From: JBLIDK01 sp047632595
GTDB lineage: Bacteria > Bacteroidota > Bacteroidia > Sphingobacteriales > Sphingobacteriaceae
Assembly: GCA_047632595.1 (NCBI GenBank)
Contig: JBLIDK010000007.1
Coordinates: 1 to 55,709 of the forward strand
Direction of reading: 5' to 3'
DNA length: 55,709 bases
Translations under genes and position numbers: made by a program
Notes under the pieces: model-generated
What the model saw: only the letters and a program-made list of their open reading frames with translations
What the model was told of the DNA's origin: nothing
Database searches by the model: none
Shown here: positions 41,113 through 51,176 of the stretch, one piece after another
Numbering within the stretch: position 1 is the first letter of the stretch
Layout: each line of letters opens with the position of its first letter

Positions 41113-44100
41113 TTAGTGTATTACCTCTAATTTTCGTGTTATAATGGCTTCTTCAATATTCATATTAATTAAATACGTTCCTGATTCAAGAGATGTTAAA
41201 TCAATTGTTGGATTATCTTGAGTAAAGACACCTTGAGTTACAAGCTCACCTGTAATCGTTACTATATTAAATGGCAGTTCATTTAAACTCCATATTCCTT
41301 CAATTCGTAAGACATCGCTTACAGGATTAGGATATAAATTCATTTCAAACCCATCGATATTATCAACACCATTCGCTCCAAACGAAGTTGTAGATATTGA
41401 AGTACTATCGTTAAGTTTATTTATATCGCCAAACAATTCAACTATTGCCACCAAATCAAAGGTTGTACCTGTAACTGGTGATACCGTAAATGAGAATTGA
41501 TGTTCAATAATAGTGCCTGAAGCTAAACCAGAAGTAATAGTTGCTCTATCCACTTCAAAACCTTGATATATTAGTGCTACATCAAATTTTGAAACAATTG
41601 AATTTCCACCATTTTTTACTTCAACTATTGGTTTTAAGCTACTATCAATTGCTGTTCCAGGAGTTACAAAACGTAATGCCTGAACATCAATAGTATCAGG
41701 TATAACTTGAATGGAGTAACAAATACTATCATTTGCCAAATCAATATCATCGTCCACACCAATGTATGCACAGAAATCAAAGACCCCTTCACTTGCAACT
41801 ACAATGTCTTCAATAAACTCAAACGATTTAGTTTCTTTTGGGTTTAAAGTTCCAGAGAATTGTTCGGTTACAACTTCTCCATCAAACACATATATTACTG
41901 GAAAGTCTGAAATTGCAACACTCCCATTGTTAGTCAAGTTAACAATTACATCAGAACTATATCCATAAATAATATTATCTGGAGTTACAATTGAACTAAT
42001 TTCAATATCCGTTGTATCTAAAGATTTAACCGTTATACAAACTTGATCATTGTCCAAATCAACGTCATCGAAAATACTAGTGTATGCACATAATTCCATA
42101 TCACTAAATGAATTCGGATACCACTCTTCTTCAAAAGTGTAGTTGTATTCAGTATTCGCTGGAATGTTATCAAAAACACTTTCAGTCACAGATTCACCAT
42201 TTGCTTCATAGGTAACTGAGAATCCTGAAACATCTTCTGTTCCGTAATTTCCAATAGTTACTGTAATTGTTACTGGACCGGTTACATCCTCATTATTTAT
42301 TGGGCTAACAAATGCTTTAATTCCACCATCAACAAAACCATCTAATTCAAATTCATCAGCTCCAATATCTGGCGCATCAGAATCTCTCATGTCTCCATCA
42401 AAATCAGTTAATACATTTGTTAATTGCATTCCAGCAGCGCTAAATGCTGCTTGGTTAAGATGTAAATCAAAAGGTGCATTAAATAATGGCTCAACCGATT
42501 TAGAATTAGTTTCTGATAAGGTTGCTGAAGAATAGGATATCAAATCTAGATAAGTTGCACCCTCGATATCAATCAGAACACTACCATTTGTAAACAAGTC
42601 ATTGTTTTCACTTACAACAAATGCATCGCCATTAGTAATTAAATAGGCTAAACCATTTTGATTGTTGTAATAAATGTTGTTTGCATTCTTAATGTTGAAA
42701 CTATTATCAATGTATAAGGCCGTTGCATCTAAACCTTCTCCATCCATTATTACTGAATTATGAAGAATTTCTACAGCATCACAATTTTTAAGACCAATTC
42801 CATAATCTCCATCAATTCCATCTGGTCTAAAACCTCCTGCAATCATATTGTTTGAGATTACTGACCCATTATCATCATTGCTCAATAGTATTCCAATACT
42901 TCCTGCAAATGAAATGTGATTAGCGTCAATAATCATTTTGTTCTTTGGTCTGTCTAAATAAATGCCTACGTTTTGATCATTAGTATTTCTCATCACAATT
43001 CTATTACCACTTAAGGTATCAATAGTTGCATATTGAGTACGAATAGCACTTACAGTAGTTCTATAGAAACGGTTATTTTTAATTATGATTCCCTCACTTT
43101 CAGCGTTTGGAATTCCTATAACTCTAACTCCGTAGTAACCACCAGAAATAATATTATTTTCAACTCTAATATTGTTCACTTCTACCGGATCAAAGTATGT
43201 TTCAGTATTTCCAGAAAAGGTTATAGGTGTAACGGTATTAAAACCATTCAATGAATCAACCTTTATAATAGAGTTGCTAATTGTTACATCATGAGTTCCT
43301 TCGTTAAAGTGAATCGCTGAAGCTCTTTGAACTGAAGTATTGATAACTGTAACCTTATCAAAAATAATATTATAGGTTCCGTTAAACTGAATAGTATGGT
43401 GATCTATATCATTTCCACCACCTGGACTTGATATAACAACATCATCAGGACTACCAGTACTTGATCTAAATGTGATTGTATATTCTTGACCTTTTAATAT
43501 GTCTCCTAAAGTTAACCTTTCTAAATAGGTACCTGTTCTGATATCAAATATCACATCACCTGTAACTCCACAAGAAATAGAATTTACTGCATCGTTAAGT
43601 GTATTGTAATCTGGTGCTAATCCACCAATAGTAAATATCCCACCAGAAACGCCCACACAAACATCAACACAAGACGTGTCATTAATCAGGTAATCATCAC
43701 CTATTGGTCCAGTTTCTACTCTTACACAAACGTTATAATCTTTACCTTCAGTTACTACCCATTTCTGAGTAAATGTGAAATTTTCAGAATCAAACGACTC
43801 TTCCAACCCTTGAATTGAATAGGTTTCAGGAGTTGACCAAATAGTTCCACCATCTACAGAATAAGAAAAAGAAACAACACTGTCTTCTAATGAAACAATA
43901 CCTTCATTGATAAGAGTCATGCTTATTTCATTGTTTCCAAAGGCCGCAACTGTTGGTTTAACATCGATAATACCTAAATCAATTGCACTTAGTACAAATT
44001 CATCGGCACCTATATCAGGCTTAATAGTACTTCTTGAATCTCCATCAATATCTAAATCTATACCCACAATATATTGTGCCCCTTTATCAAGTGCTTCACT

Positions 44101-47100
44101 TAAGGAATGTAAATCAGTCCCGGAAAAGTATTGAGGATCTGCTGATACACTATTTTTATCCTTACCACTTGTGTTTTGATGATCTTCTAAGCTAGTAGTA
44201 GCAGTTCCCCAATAAGTTAAATTAGGTCCTGTTGAATATAGGTTGTTATTTTCAGATTCAACAACTGCACTAATATAAGCCGAGAATATATAGTATACAT
44301 AGCCGCCACCAAAATTCGCAAAACTGTTGTTAATGAATTTTAAATTATCATTTCCGTATGTAACATACACCACTTGACCAGAAGGACTTGAACCATCAAA
44401 ATTAACAGAGTTATTAGCAATTGTTAAATTGGAAGAACCGGTAAGATAAAAAGCTGCTGCTGCTGATGATGACCCATAACCTGTTCCAAAGAAGTTGTTG
44501 ATAATTCGGATTTCATTAGTAGCATCAACGCCTGAGAAGTAGATACCGTTGTATTGAACATTATAAAAACGGTTATTAGAAATATCAAAATCACCTTTAG
44601 AACTAACCATATATATACCCCTACTATTTGTAGATGAAGCATCACGCAACTGAACGGTATTGTTCGTAATACCTTTCATAGATTGGTAATAAAAGTACAT
44701 TCCAAAGTAATATTGACCTTGAATAATATTACTATCTATATGGTTGTTTACATCAGGAGAGGCAGTAGAAGTTCCTCTTAACGTAATACCATAATACCCA
44801 CCATAAACTTTGTTGCCTTTAATTGTTGTATTGGACATGTTATTACCAGAACCAGTAATGGATGTTGCGCTACTTGCATTTATTCCATAAATTGTAGAAG
44901 TTGTTGAAGATGAATCTACTTTAATAACGTTCCCAATTAAACTATTTTCTGTTGAACCATTGGTAAAATGAACCCCAACAGCATAGGATGAAGCATTGTT
45001 TATAATAGTAACATTTTTTAATGTTACATACCTCGCTCCATTAAAACGAACAGTCCAGAAATCTGAAGTTGTTCCCGCCCCAAAATCAATAATAACATCT
45101 TGAGGGTTACCAGTAGAGCTTTCTATGGTAACAGTATTTATATCACTTGCATTGTTAATTAAAGGTATGTTTACTTGCTCGTTATATGTCCCGGGTGCAA
45201 CTGAAAGTGTTACTGGTCCATTAATTCCACAATCAATACTATTTAATGCATCAGTTATTGTTAAGAAATCCATTCCAATACCCGATCCAATAGTAAACAA
45301 TCCACTTTTAGCAACACAAACCAACTTACAAAATAATTCATTGTCATTAATTGTGTCAGACTTAATTGGGGTAACCACTTTAGCACAAAGCTCATAGTTT
45401 GTTTCGGTTGGCACATTCCATGGTAAAGCAAAATCAACAGTATCATGGTCAAAAGTATTCAACAAGCCTGAAATTGTGTATTGTTGAGGAGTTGAATAGC
45501 TGTCTCCCCCATCTGTGCTATAAGCCAAAGTCACTAATGAATCATTTAATGATAACAATCCATCATTTCTAAGCACCACTTGAACAGTATTAGTACCTAG
45601 TTTAGGGAAACCTGGAAGCACACCAACTACTGCTAAGTCAAACCCAGTTGGTTCAAACTCAACAGCTCCAATATCTGGAGTGTTCGTTTTTCTAACTTTA
45701 CCATCAAAGTCTTTTTTCACAACAGAAATTGAAGCTCCTTTATCATTAACAGTCACGTCTTTAGTATGTAAATCGACACCGCTTAAATATTCTACACTTG
45801 CATTCATTGAATTTCCATCAAAACCACTTGTGCTTTGGTAGTCACTTAATGTTGCCATGTTACCACCAAAGAAAATAAGGTCTGACCCATTGGTGTTAAA
45901 AATATTATGATCTGACTCTGCAACAATTCCAGAAGACGCAACATACATAGCGTATCCATCTGCTGTATTTTGGAAAATGTTGTTAAACACTCTCATTCCA
46001 GATGCACTTGTTGAAATAAACTTAAGTGGTGCAGCATCAATATTAACATTAGTATAGTTAAAACTATTGTGATAGAAACTAAGATTAGTACAAGCTGAAA
46101 TCACAAAACCACCTTCTGATGTTCCACCTGTAGTAGATTCTCCTTCACCAAACATATTGTTAGCGATAATAAACTCAGTGGATGGGTATACATACACCAA
46201 ATACATTGCAGAATATAAATTTCTACTATAGGTATTACGAGTAATACTTCCATCACCATCAGAATACGCTACGAACATTGCTCTCACATATGAAGCAGCA
46301 GATGCTCTTGGAACATAATAGTTTGAATCAACGGTGATCTCATCATTATAATAAATGTAATTACCGTAGTAGTAAAATCCAGAGAATGTATTTCCACTTA
46401 TCACATTTCCAATATCGTGAGTTGCAGACAAACCATACATTCTAATTCCATAGTACCCGCCAATAATTTCATTGTTAATGATGTTGTTGTAGCTACCATT
46501 TTTTCCACTACTGATCATTGAGGTTTGTGTTGAAAATATTATACCTCCAAAATATGAGCTCGTTGAAGTAGAATCAACAATTATTTTACAACCTTCAACT
46601 GTGTTATATCTTGCGTCTGAAGTAAAATGAACACCAGATTGATAAGAACTACCATTACCAGTAATTGTCACATTTTTAACAGTATAATAATTTGATCCTC
46701 TAAATTGAATTACACTATGGCTTGAAGACGAAGTACCATTATAAGTAATTGTTACATCCTTATTGTTTCCTGAAGCAGATTGGAATGTAACTGTATTGAT
46801 TTCAGACAACCCTGGAACATTGGAAAGCACCATTCTTTCTGAATAAATACCATTGTTTAAGTTAAAAACCACTGGTCCACCTACTCCGCAAGATAATGCA
46901 GCTAGAGCATCTCCAAGAGATAAGAAATCTGCTATTCCACCACCTACGGTGTAAGTTCCAAATAATCCAACACAACGTTCAACACATAATTGATCATTTA
47001 ATAGATCACCGTCTCCGGTAATTGGGGTGTTTATTTTTATACAAACATCTCTTTTTTGGTTGTTTGGAATGTTTACAGCCGCTGCAAACTCAAATGATTG

Positions 47101-50100
47101 TTGGTCATCAAAATTTAACAAGGAGGTTAATGAGAAATTCTCTGCTGTTGACCAGTTCTGACCGCTATCAATTGAGAAGGACATGGATGCTGTATTTCCA
47201 TTTAATGAAGTAGTTCCTTCATTAGCTAAGGTGAATTTAATTTTGTTCGAACCTTGAATCAGTACTTCATTATCAACACTTCTACATACTAAATCAATAG
47301 GAAACACCTTAAATTCATCCGCACCAATATCTGGTGCTTCGGTATCACGAACATCCTTATCAATATCATCTGTTACAAATAGTTCAGGATTTCCTAAATC
47401 ATCAAAGTTAGGATCCTTCATATGTAAATCTGTGAATGACCTAAAGTTTGGTTTGATATTATAAGAGTTAACATCTAAACCAGTTGCTACCTGGTGAGCT
47501 GCAAAAGATGATGACGCGGTTCCGGCCCAATAATTAAATTTTCCAAAAGCTTCTGTATAGTAGTTGTTATAATCACAATCAATAATGGTTTCAGGATTGG
47601 CTGATATATAAATCAGCCATCCATCACCTATTTGACTGAAATTGTTATTACGAATAGCAAAACTATTAGTTCCTGCAGCAATTAAACAAGCTGAATATGA
47701 ACCAGTAGAATTAACTTGAATAGAATTGTTTACTATTAATCCATTGGCCAAAGTAGCTACATGAATACCACGAGCATAAGAATTTTTAAATTCACCGCTA
47801 ATAATATTATTTGCAATTAATACTTGAGTAGGGCCAGTTACAGTAGTAAGATACATACCGTAGTATCTAGGATTTATAATAGTATTTCCTGTTAATTGCA
47901 AATCTGATATACTGTAATTCATTCGAATACCATACCCAGATGTAGTTGTAACTGAGGTTCTTAGCGATATTAAATTATCAGATATTGAAATCATATCGTT
48001 ATAATCAATATAAATTCCACTATAGTATTGGTTGTATAATTTGTTCCCATTGATTACTCCGCCAACATTTCTTACATATTGATTTGTACCATACATCTGA
48101 ATACCATAATACCCTCCATTAATTTCATTGTTTAAAATTGAAACACTGTTTCCATGATCCCCACCACTAGAAGTTACACTTGTGATGCATCCAATTCCAA
48201 TAATATCTGGAGAAGTTGAATTTGAATCTAAATGAATGATACAACCTTCAATAGTATTAAAATTTGCTTGGTTTGTTATATGTACTCCTATAACATCATC
48301 ACTTGCATTGGCAACTAGTGTTAGGTTTCGTATTGTTAAAAAGTCAGTACCATATAATTGGAAAACAAATCCAGCTTCCGATTCAATTATTACATCCTCT
48401 GCATTTCCAGTTATTGATTCAATTGTAATTGTGTTTAAATTAGATGCACCATTTATCTCACCAATAAATACTGATCCTGGATAAGTTCCAGGTCGCACAC
48501 TAATAACAATAGGTTGAATAATTCCGCACTCAATTGCATTTAATGCTTCACTTATTGTTGCAAAGTCACCTGGTAGTTCACCAACAAAAAGAGAATCTGT
48601 AATAGATGCTAAAGCACATCCACTTAAACAAATAGATTCATTTTCTGGAATAGTATCTAAAACAACACCAGGTTGTAAAACTCGAACACAGAAAAAGTAA
48701 TTAGCTGGGTCTTCATTATTCCAAGGGGTAATAAATGTGTGTTGGAAAAAGGTATTCGGACCATTAAGTGGAGTTAATGCAACAGTTTCTGAAACATCAA
48801 AACTTGCTCCGCCATTTGTAGAATATTGAAGTATTACTGTTTCACTTGCTAATGATTGTTTCCCATTGTTTAATAAATAAACGGATACTGCATTTGGGCC
48901 ATAAGTAGGTGCTTGCGGACTTACTTGAGTAATGGCTAAATCATATTCATGTGGTGTTATTTCATCACATCCTGGATCTGGAAGGAAAGGATTTCTAAAT
49001 TCTTCATCAATATCGTATTCAATTCCAATTACTTTACCTAAACCATTTACCTTAATATTTTGAACATGAAGATCAGTTGAACTCACATATTCAGGGTCTA
49101 AAGATGAAGAATTGAAATCTGAACCTGAGGCAGAAATAAAGGATTCAATTGTGGTCTTATTACCACTGAAATATCCAATATTGCCACTAGCAGCATATAA
49201 TATATTATTATCTGATTTAAAGCCACTTGAAGTGCTATAAATGTAGTATCCAATACCACTTCCATAGTTAGCAATTATGTTATTATATATTTCAAGCCCC
49301 TCATGCGTTCCCGTTAAATACATGGCTTCATCTGAAGAAGAAGAACCGTCTAAATATAAACTGTTATGTGCAAAAAGCACACTATCTACACTTGACATGT
49401 AAACAGCTGATGCTGCTGAATTTGTTGCAGTGTCTACAGAAAATATGTTATTTGAAATAGTTGATTTTTGGGTTGATGTAAATGAAGACATATACAAGGC
49501 CCTATATTTGGAATTAATGAATCTATTATTATTCATTTGCATACCTGTTGAGGTGCTACAGGTATTCATATAAAAACAATATGAAGAAAGTCCTTGACTG
49601 GTTCTTGGCACAATAGTATTATTAGTAACACTTTGAAAACCTATGTATTGGGCATAAACACCGTAGTAGCGGAATTCGTTAATAATATTACTATCAATTA
49701 TAAATCCTTGTGGATGAGCAGCACTGTACCCATTCAAATCAATTGCATAATATCCACCACTAATAGTTGAATTTTTGATGGTTATAAATTGTGGGTAAAT
49801 ATCTGCAAATCCACTTGGGCCACTTCCTAGCTGAGTTTCAATTGCTTTAATCGATGAAGAAGTTGCAGTATTACTTACTTTAACAATAACACTATCAAGA
49901 ATAATGTTAGTTGATAAGCCTTTTATTGCAACACCACGAGAATTTAAAATACCTGAATTTTCTATTGTAATATTTTTAATAGTTAAGAAATTGGTGCTGT
50001 CTAAAAAAACAGTATTCCCTGCATCCGCAAATATCACAACATCGTCTGCATCACCGGTAGCTGATTGCACAGTTACAACCGCCCCTGGATGCGAACCCAA

Positions 50101-51141
50101 AATTTCTTTAACTTTCCAACCAGTATCATAAAAACCAGGTGCAACATTAACAGTAACGTTACTAATAACTCCACATGTTGCTAAAGCTTCTGATAAACGA
50201 GCAAATGATTCGAAATTCTTTGAACCACTGCCATTTCTATCCAAGGTAAATACTCCTTCCATACTAAGAGGAGTACATAAAAAAGTATTTAAAGTATCAT
50301 TGGTGATATCACCATCTGGACTTACTCCATTTGGATAATTAGCCCAAATTTTCACTGGATAAATACCAGGTAATAATGCCACTTCTGGGTTATCAGTAAA
50401 TTCGTAAGTTTGAGATTCACATTTTGCTAAAGCTATAGCCGAAATACTTCTTTTTACTGGCGGTTGATTATTGAAAATATACCCAACTCTAGCTGAATCA
50501 ATTGGTTGGTTTCCATAATTTTGATAATCCATTGAAATTGTAACAGGTACAAGAGGAAGAATTTGTCTAGGATTATTTAGTTTTAATGCACCAATATCAA
50601 GCGGGTTAGCTGCGGTTATTTCTACATTGTAATCTTCAGTTTCACCATAAACGAATGTTTCACAAATTTGATTTGCGTTTACTACTGAATTATACTTACA
50701 TCGAACTCTAATTCTTGTTTCACAAGCCTTAGCATCAAGTGGTATGGTCACTGTCCCTGAATACGTTTGTTTACCAAAAGTTGGCGACATATAAACCGAC
50801 TCACCTGCGTCTTCAAAATCAAAATCCTGATTAAAATCAATCCATACATGGAAACCTTGAGCGTAAATTTGCCCAGATTGCATGGTGATGTTATAAGTCG
50901 ATCCTGCAATTACTTGTGCGGTAAGGGCAGGCGTATTATAATATATAAAATTTTCAGCATTTGCATTACAACCAGTATTAAGATTTGAAATGTTTGCGAA
51001 TGTGAAATTCTCAATCCAATCTTCAGGAGAGGTACATGGTACATTCGTAAAATCTGGAATACAATACTGCGCATAGGATGTTGTAGATCCAACAAGGATT
51101 AATAAAAGAGCAGTAACAATATTTGTAAAATTCTTTTTCAT
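41113..51141 (-). CDS. Giant T9SS-secreted protein: GEVED + five CARDB/beta-helix modules
   Basis: The 3342-residue protein begins with a signal peptide (residues 1-24, ending TSYAQ) and a GEVED-like domain (about 70-180: FHVWIDFNQDFDFEDAGE). Five large modules of about 500 residues then alternate a CARDB-like domain (for example DLAVVGVLPGFPKLG) with a right-handed beta-helix. Each helix opens like FTIGSGIGMDFLTITDAL...CG and closes with a D-D-x-D...R...PDIGADEF-type motif. Three further CARDB-like domains precede the type A T9SS tail (MNLYPNPVSDVLRIEG...LEVIH). No catalytic site is obvious; beta-helices may bind or cleave polysaccharide. It is followed by the terminator at 41054-41094 and preceded 35 bp upstream by another T9SS gene on the same strand. 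Confidence 0.85.
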   Translation of the reverse strand: MKKNFTNIVTALLLILVGSTTSYAQYCIPDFTNVPCTSPEDWIENFTFANISNLNTGCNANAENFIYYNTPALTAQVIAGSTYNITMQSGQIYAQGFHVWIDFNQDFDFEDAGESVYMSPTFGKQTYSGTVTIPLDAKACETRIRVRCKYNSVVNANQICETFVYGETEDYNVEITAANPLDIGALKLNNPRQILPLVPVTISMDYQNYGNQPIDSARVGYIFNNQPPVKRSISAIALAKCESQTYEFTDNPEVALLPGIYPVKIWANYPNGVSPDGDITNDTLNTFLCTPLSMEGVFTLDRNGSGSKNFESFARLSEALATCGVISNVTVNVAPGFYDTGWKVKEILGSHPGAVVTVQSATGDADDVVIFADAGNTVFLDSTNFLTIKNITIENSGILNSRGVAIKGLSTNIILDSVIVKVSNTATSSSIKAIETQLGSGPSGFADIYPQFITIKNSTISGGYYAIDLNGYSAAHPQGFIIDSNIINEFRYYGVYAQYIGFQSVTNNTIVPRTSQGLSSYCFYMNTCSTSTGMQMNNNRFINSKYRALYMSSFTSTQKSTISNNIFSVDTATNSAASAVYMSSVDSVLFAHNSLYLDGSSSSDEAMYLTGTHEGLEIYNNIIANYGSGIGYYIYSTSSGFKSDNNILYAASGNIGYFSGNKTTIESFISASGSDFNSSSLDPEYVSSTDLHVQNIKVNGLGKVIGIEYDIDEEFRNPFLPDPGCDEITPHEYDLAITQVSPQAPTYGPNAVSVYLLNNGKQSLASETVILQYSTNGGASFDVSETVALTPLNGPNTFFQHTFITPWNNEDPANYFFCVRVLQPGVVLDTIPENESICLSGCALASITDSLFVGELPGDFATISEALNAIECGIIQPIVISVRPGTYPGSVFIGEINGASNLNTITIESITGNAEDVIIESEAGFVFQLYGTDFLTIRNLTLVANASDDVIGVHITNQANFNTIEGCIIHLDSNSTSPDIIGIGCITSVTSSGGDHGNSVSILNNEINGGYYGIQMYGTNQYVRNVGGVINGNKLYNQYYSGIYIDYNDMISISDNLISLRTSVTTTSGYGIRMNYSISDLQLTGNTIINPRYYGMYLTTVTGPTQVLIANNIISGEFKNSYARGIHVATLANGLIVNNSIQVNSTGSYSACLIAAGTNSFAIRNNNFSQIGDGWLIYISANPETIIDCDYNNYYTEAFGKFNYWAGTASSSFAAHQVATGLDVNSYNIKPNFRSFTDLHMKDPNFDDLGNPELFVTDDIDKDVRDTEAPDIGADEFKVFPIDLVCRSVDNEVLIQGSNKIKFTLANEGTTSLNGNTASMSFSIDSGQNWSTAENFSLTSLLNFDDQQSFEFAAAVNIPNNQKRDVCIKINTPITGDGDLLNDQLCVERCVGLFGTYTVGGGIADFLSLGDALAALSCGVGGPVVFNLNNGIYSERMVLSNVPGLSEINTVTFQSASGNNKDVTITYNGTSSSSHSVIQFRGSNYYTVKNVTITGNGSSYQSGVHFTSDARYNTVEGCKIIVDSTSTSSYFGGIIFSTQTSMISSGKNGSYNNIINNEIIGGYYGIRMYGLSATHDIGNVISGNTFSGFYYYGNYIYYNDEITVDSNYYVPRASAASYVRAMFVAYSDGDGSITRNTYSRNLYSAMYLVYVYPSTEFIIANNMFGEGESTTGGTSEGGFVISACTNLSFYHNSFNYTNVNIDAAPLKFISTSASGMRVFNNIFQNTADGYAMYVASSGIVAESDHNIFNTNGSDLIFFGGNMATLSDYQSTSGFDGNSMNASVEYLSGVDLHTKDVTVNDKGASISVVKKDFDGKVRKTNTPDIGAVEFEPTGFDLAVVGVLPGFPKLGTNTVQVVLRNDGLLSLNDSLVTLAYSTDGGDSYSTPQQYTISGLLNTFDHDTVDFALPWNVPTETNYELCAKVVTPIKSDTINDNELFCKLVCVAKSGLFTIGSGIGMDFLTITDALNSIDCGINGPVTLSVAPGTYNEQVNIPLINNASDINTVTIESSTGNPQDVIIDFGAGTTSDFWTVRFNGARYVTLKNVTIINNASSYAVGVHFTNGSTENSLIGNVIKVDSSSTTSTIYGINASSATSITGSGNNMSNTTIKGNKVYGGYYGITLRGTSTASPDVNNHIDSNIIQGQYYFGMYFYYQSMKGITNNTVQLRDASSTNSRGIYMVSSKGDFDISNNRFYNVQYNGIYFSGVDATNEIRIINNFFGTGYGSSSAAAAFYLTGSSNLTIANNSVNFDGSSPSGQVVYVTYGNDNLKFINNSFANFGGGYVYYIFSAYISAVVESENNNLYSTGPNLTYWGTATTSLEDHQNTSGKDKNSVSADPQYFSGTDLHSLSEALDKGAQYIVGIDLDIDGDSRSTIKPDIGADEFVLSAIDLGIIDVKPTVAAFGNNEISMTLINEGIVSLEDSVVSFSYSVDGGTIWSTPETYSIQGLEESFDSENFTFTQKWVVTEGKDYNVCVRVETGPIGDDYLINDTSCVDVCVGVSGGIFTIGGLAPDYNTLNDAVNSISCGVTGDVIFDIRTGTYLERLTLGDILKGQEYTITFRSSTGSPDDVVISSPGGGNDIDHHTIQFNGTYNIIFDKVTVINTSVQRASAIHFNEGTHDVTISNSIIKVDSLNGFNTVTPITFSGNTETYFDPVEVNNIRVENNIISGGYYGVRVIGIPNAESEGIIIKNNRFYRTTVSAIRTQYATIDTLSGNRIVMRNTNDQNVGIYLDRPKNKMIIDANHISFAGSIGILLSNDDNGSVISNNMIAGGFRPDGIDGDYGIGLKNCDAVEILHNSVIMDGEGLDATALYIDNSFNIKNANNIYYNNQNGLAYLITNGDAFVVSENNDLFTNGSVLIDIEGATYLDLISYSSATLSETNSKSVEPLFNAPFDLHLNQAAFSAAGMQLTNVLTDFDGDMRDSDAPDIGADEFELDGFVDGGIKAFVSPINNEDVTGPVTITVTIGNYGTEDVSGFSVTYEANGESVTESVFDNIPANTEYNYTFEEEWYPNSFSDMELCAYTSIFDDVDLDNDQVCITVKSLDTTDIEISSIVTPDNIIYGYSSDVIVNLTNNGSVAISDFPVIYVFDGEVVTEQFSGTLNPKETKSFEFIEDIVVASEGVFDFCAYIGVDDDIDLANDSICYSIQVIPDTIDVQALRFVTPGTAIDSSLKPIVEVKNGGNSIVSKFDVALIYQGFEVDRATITSGLASGTIIEHQFSFTVSPVTGTTFDLVAIVELFGDINKLNDSTSISTTSFGANGVDNIDGFEMNLYPNPVSDVLRIEGIWSLNELPFNIVTITGELVTQGVFTQDNPTIDLTSLESGTYLINMNIEEAIITRKLEVIH

Positions 51142-51176
51142 AGAATAGCTATCTAAGTGTAGTTCTTATGTAAGTA

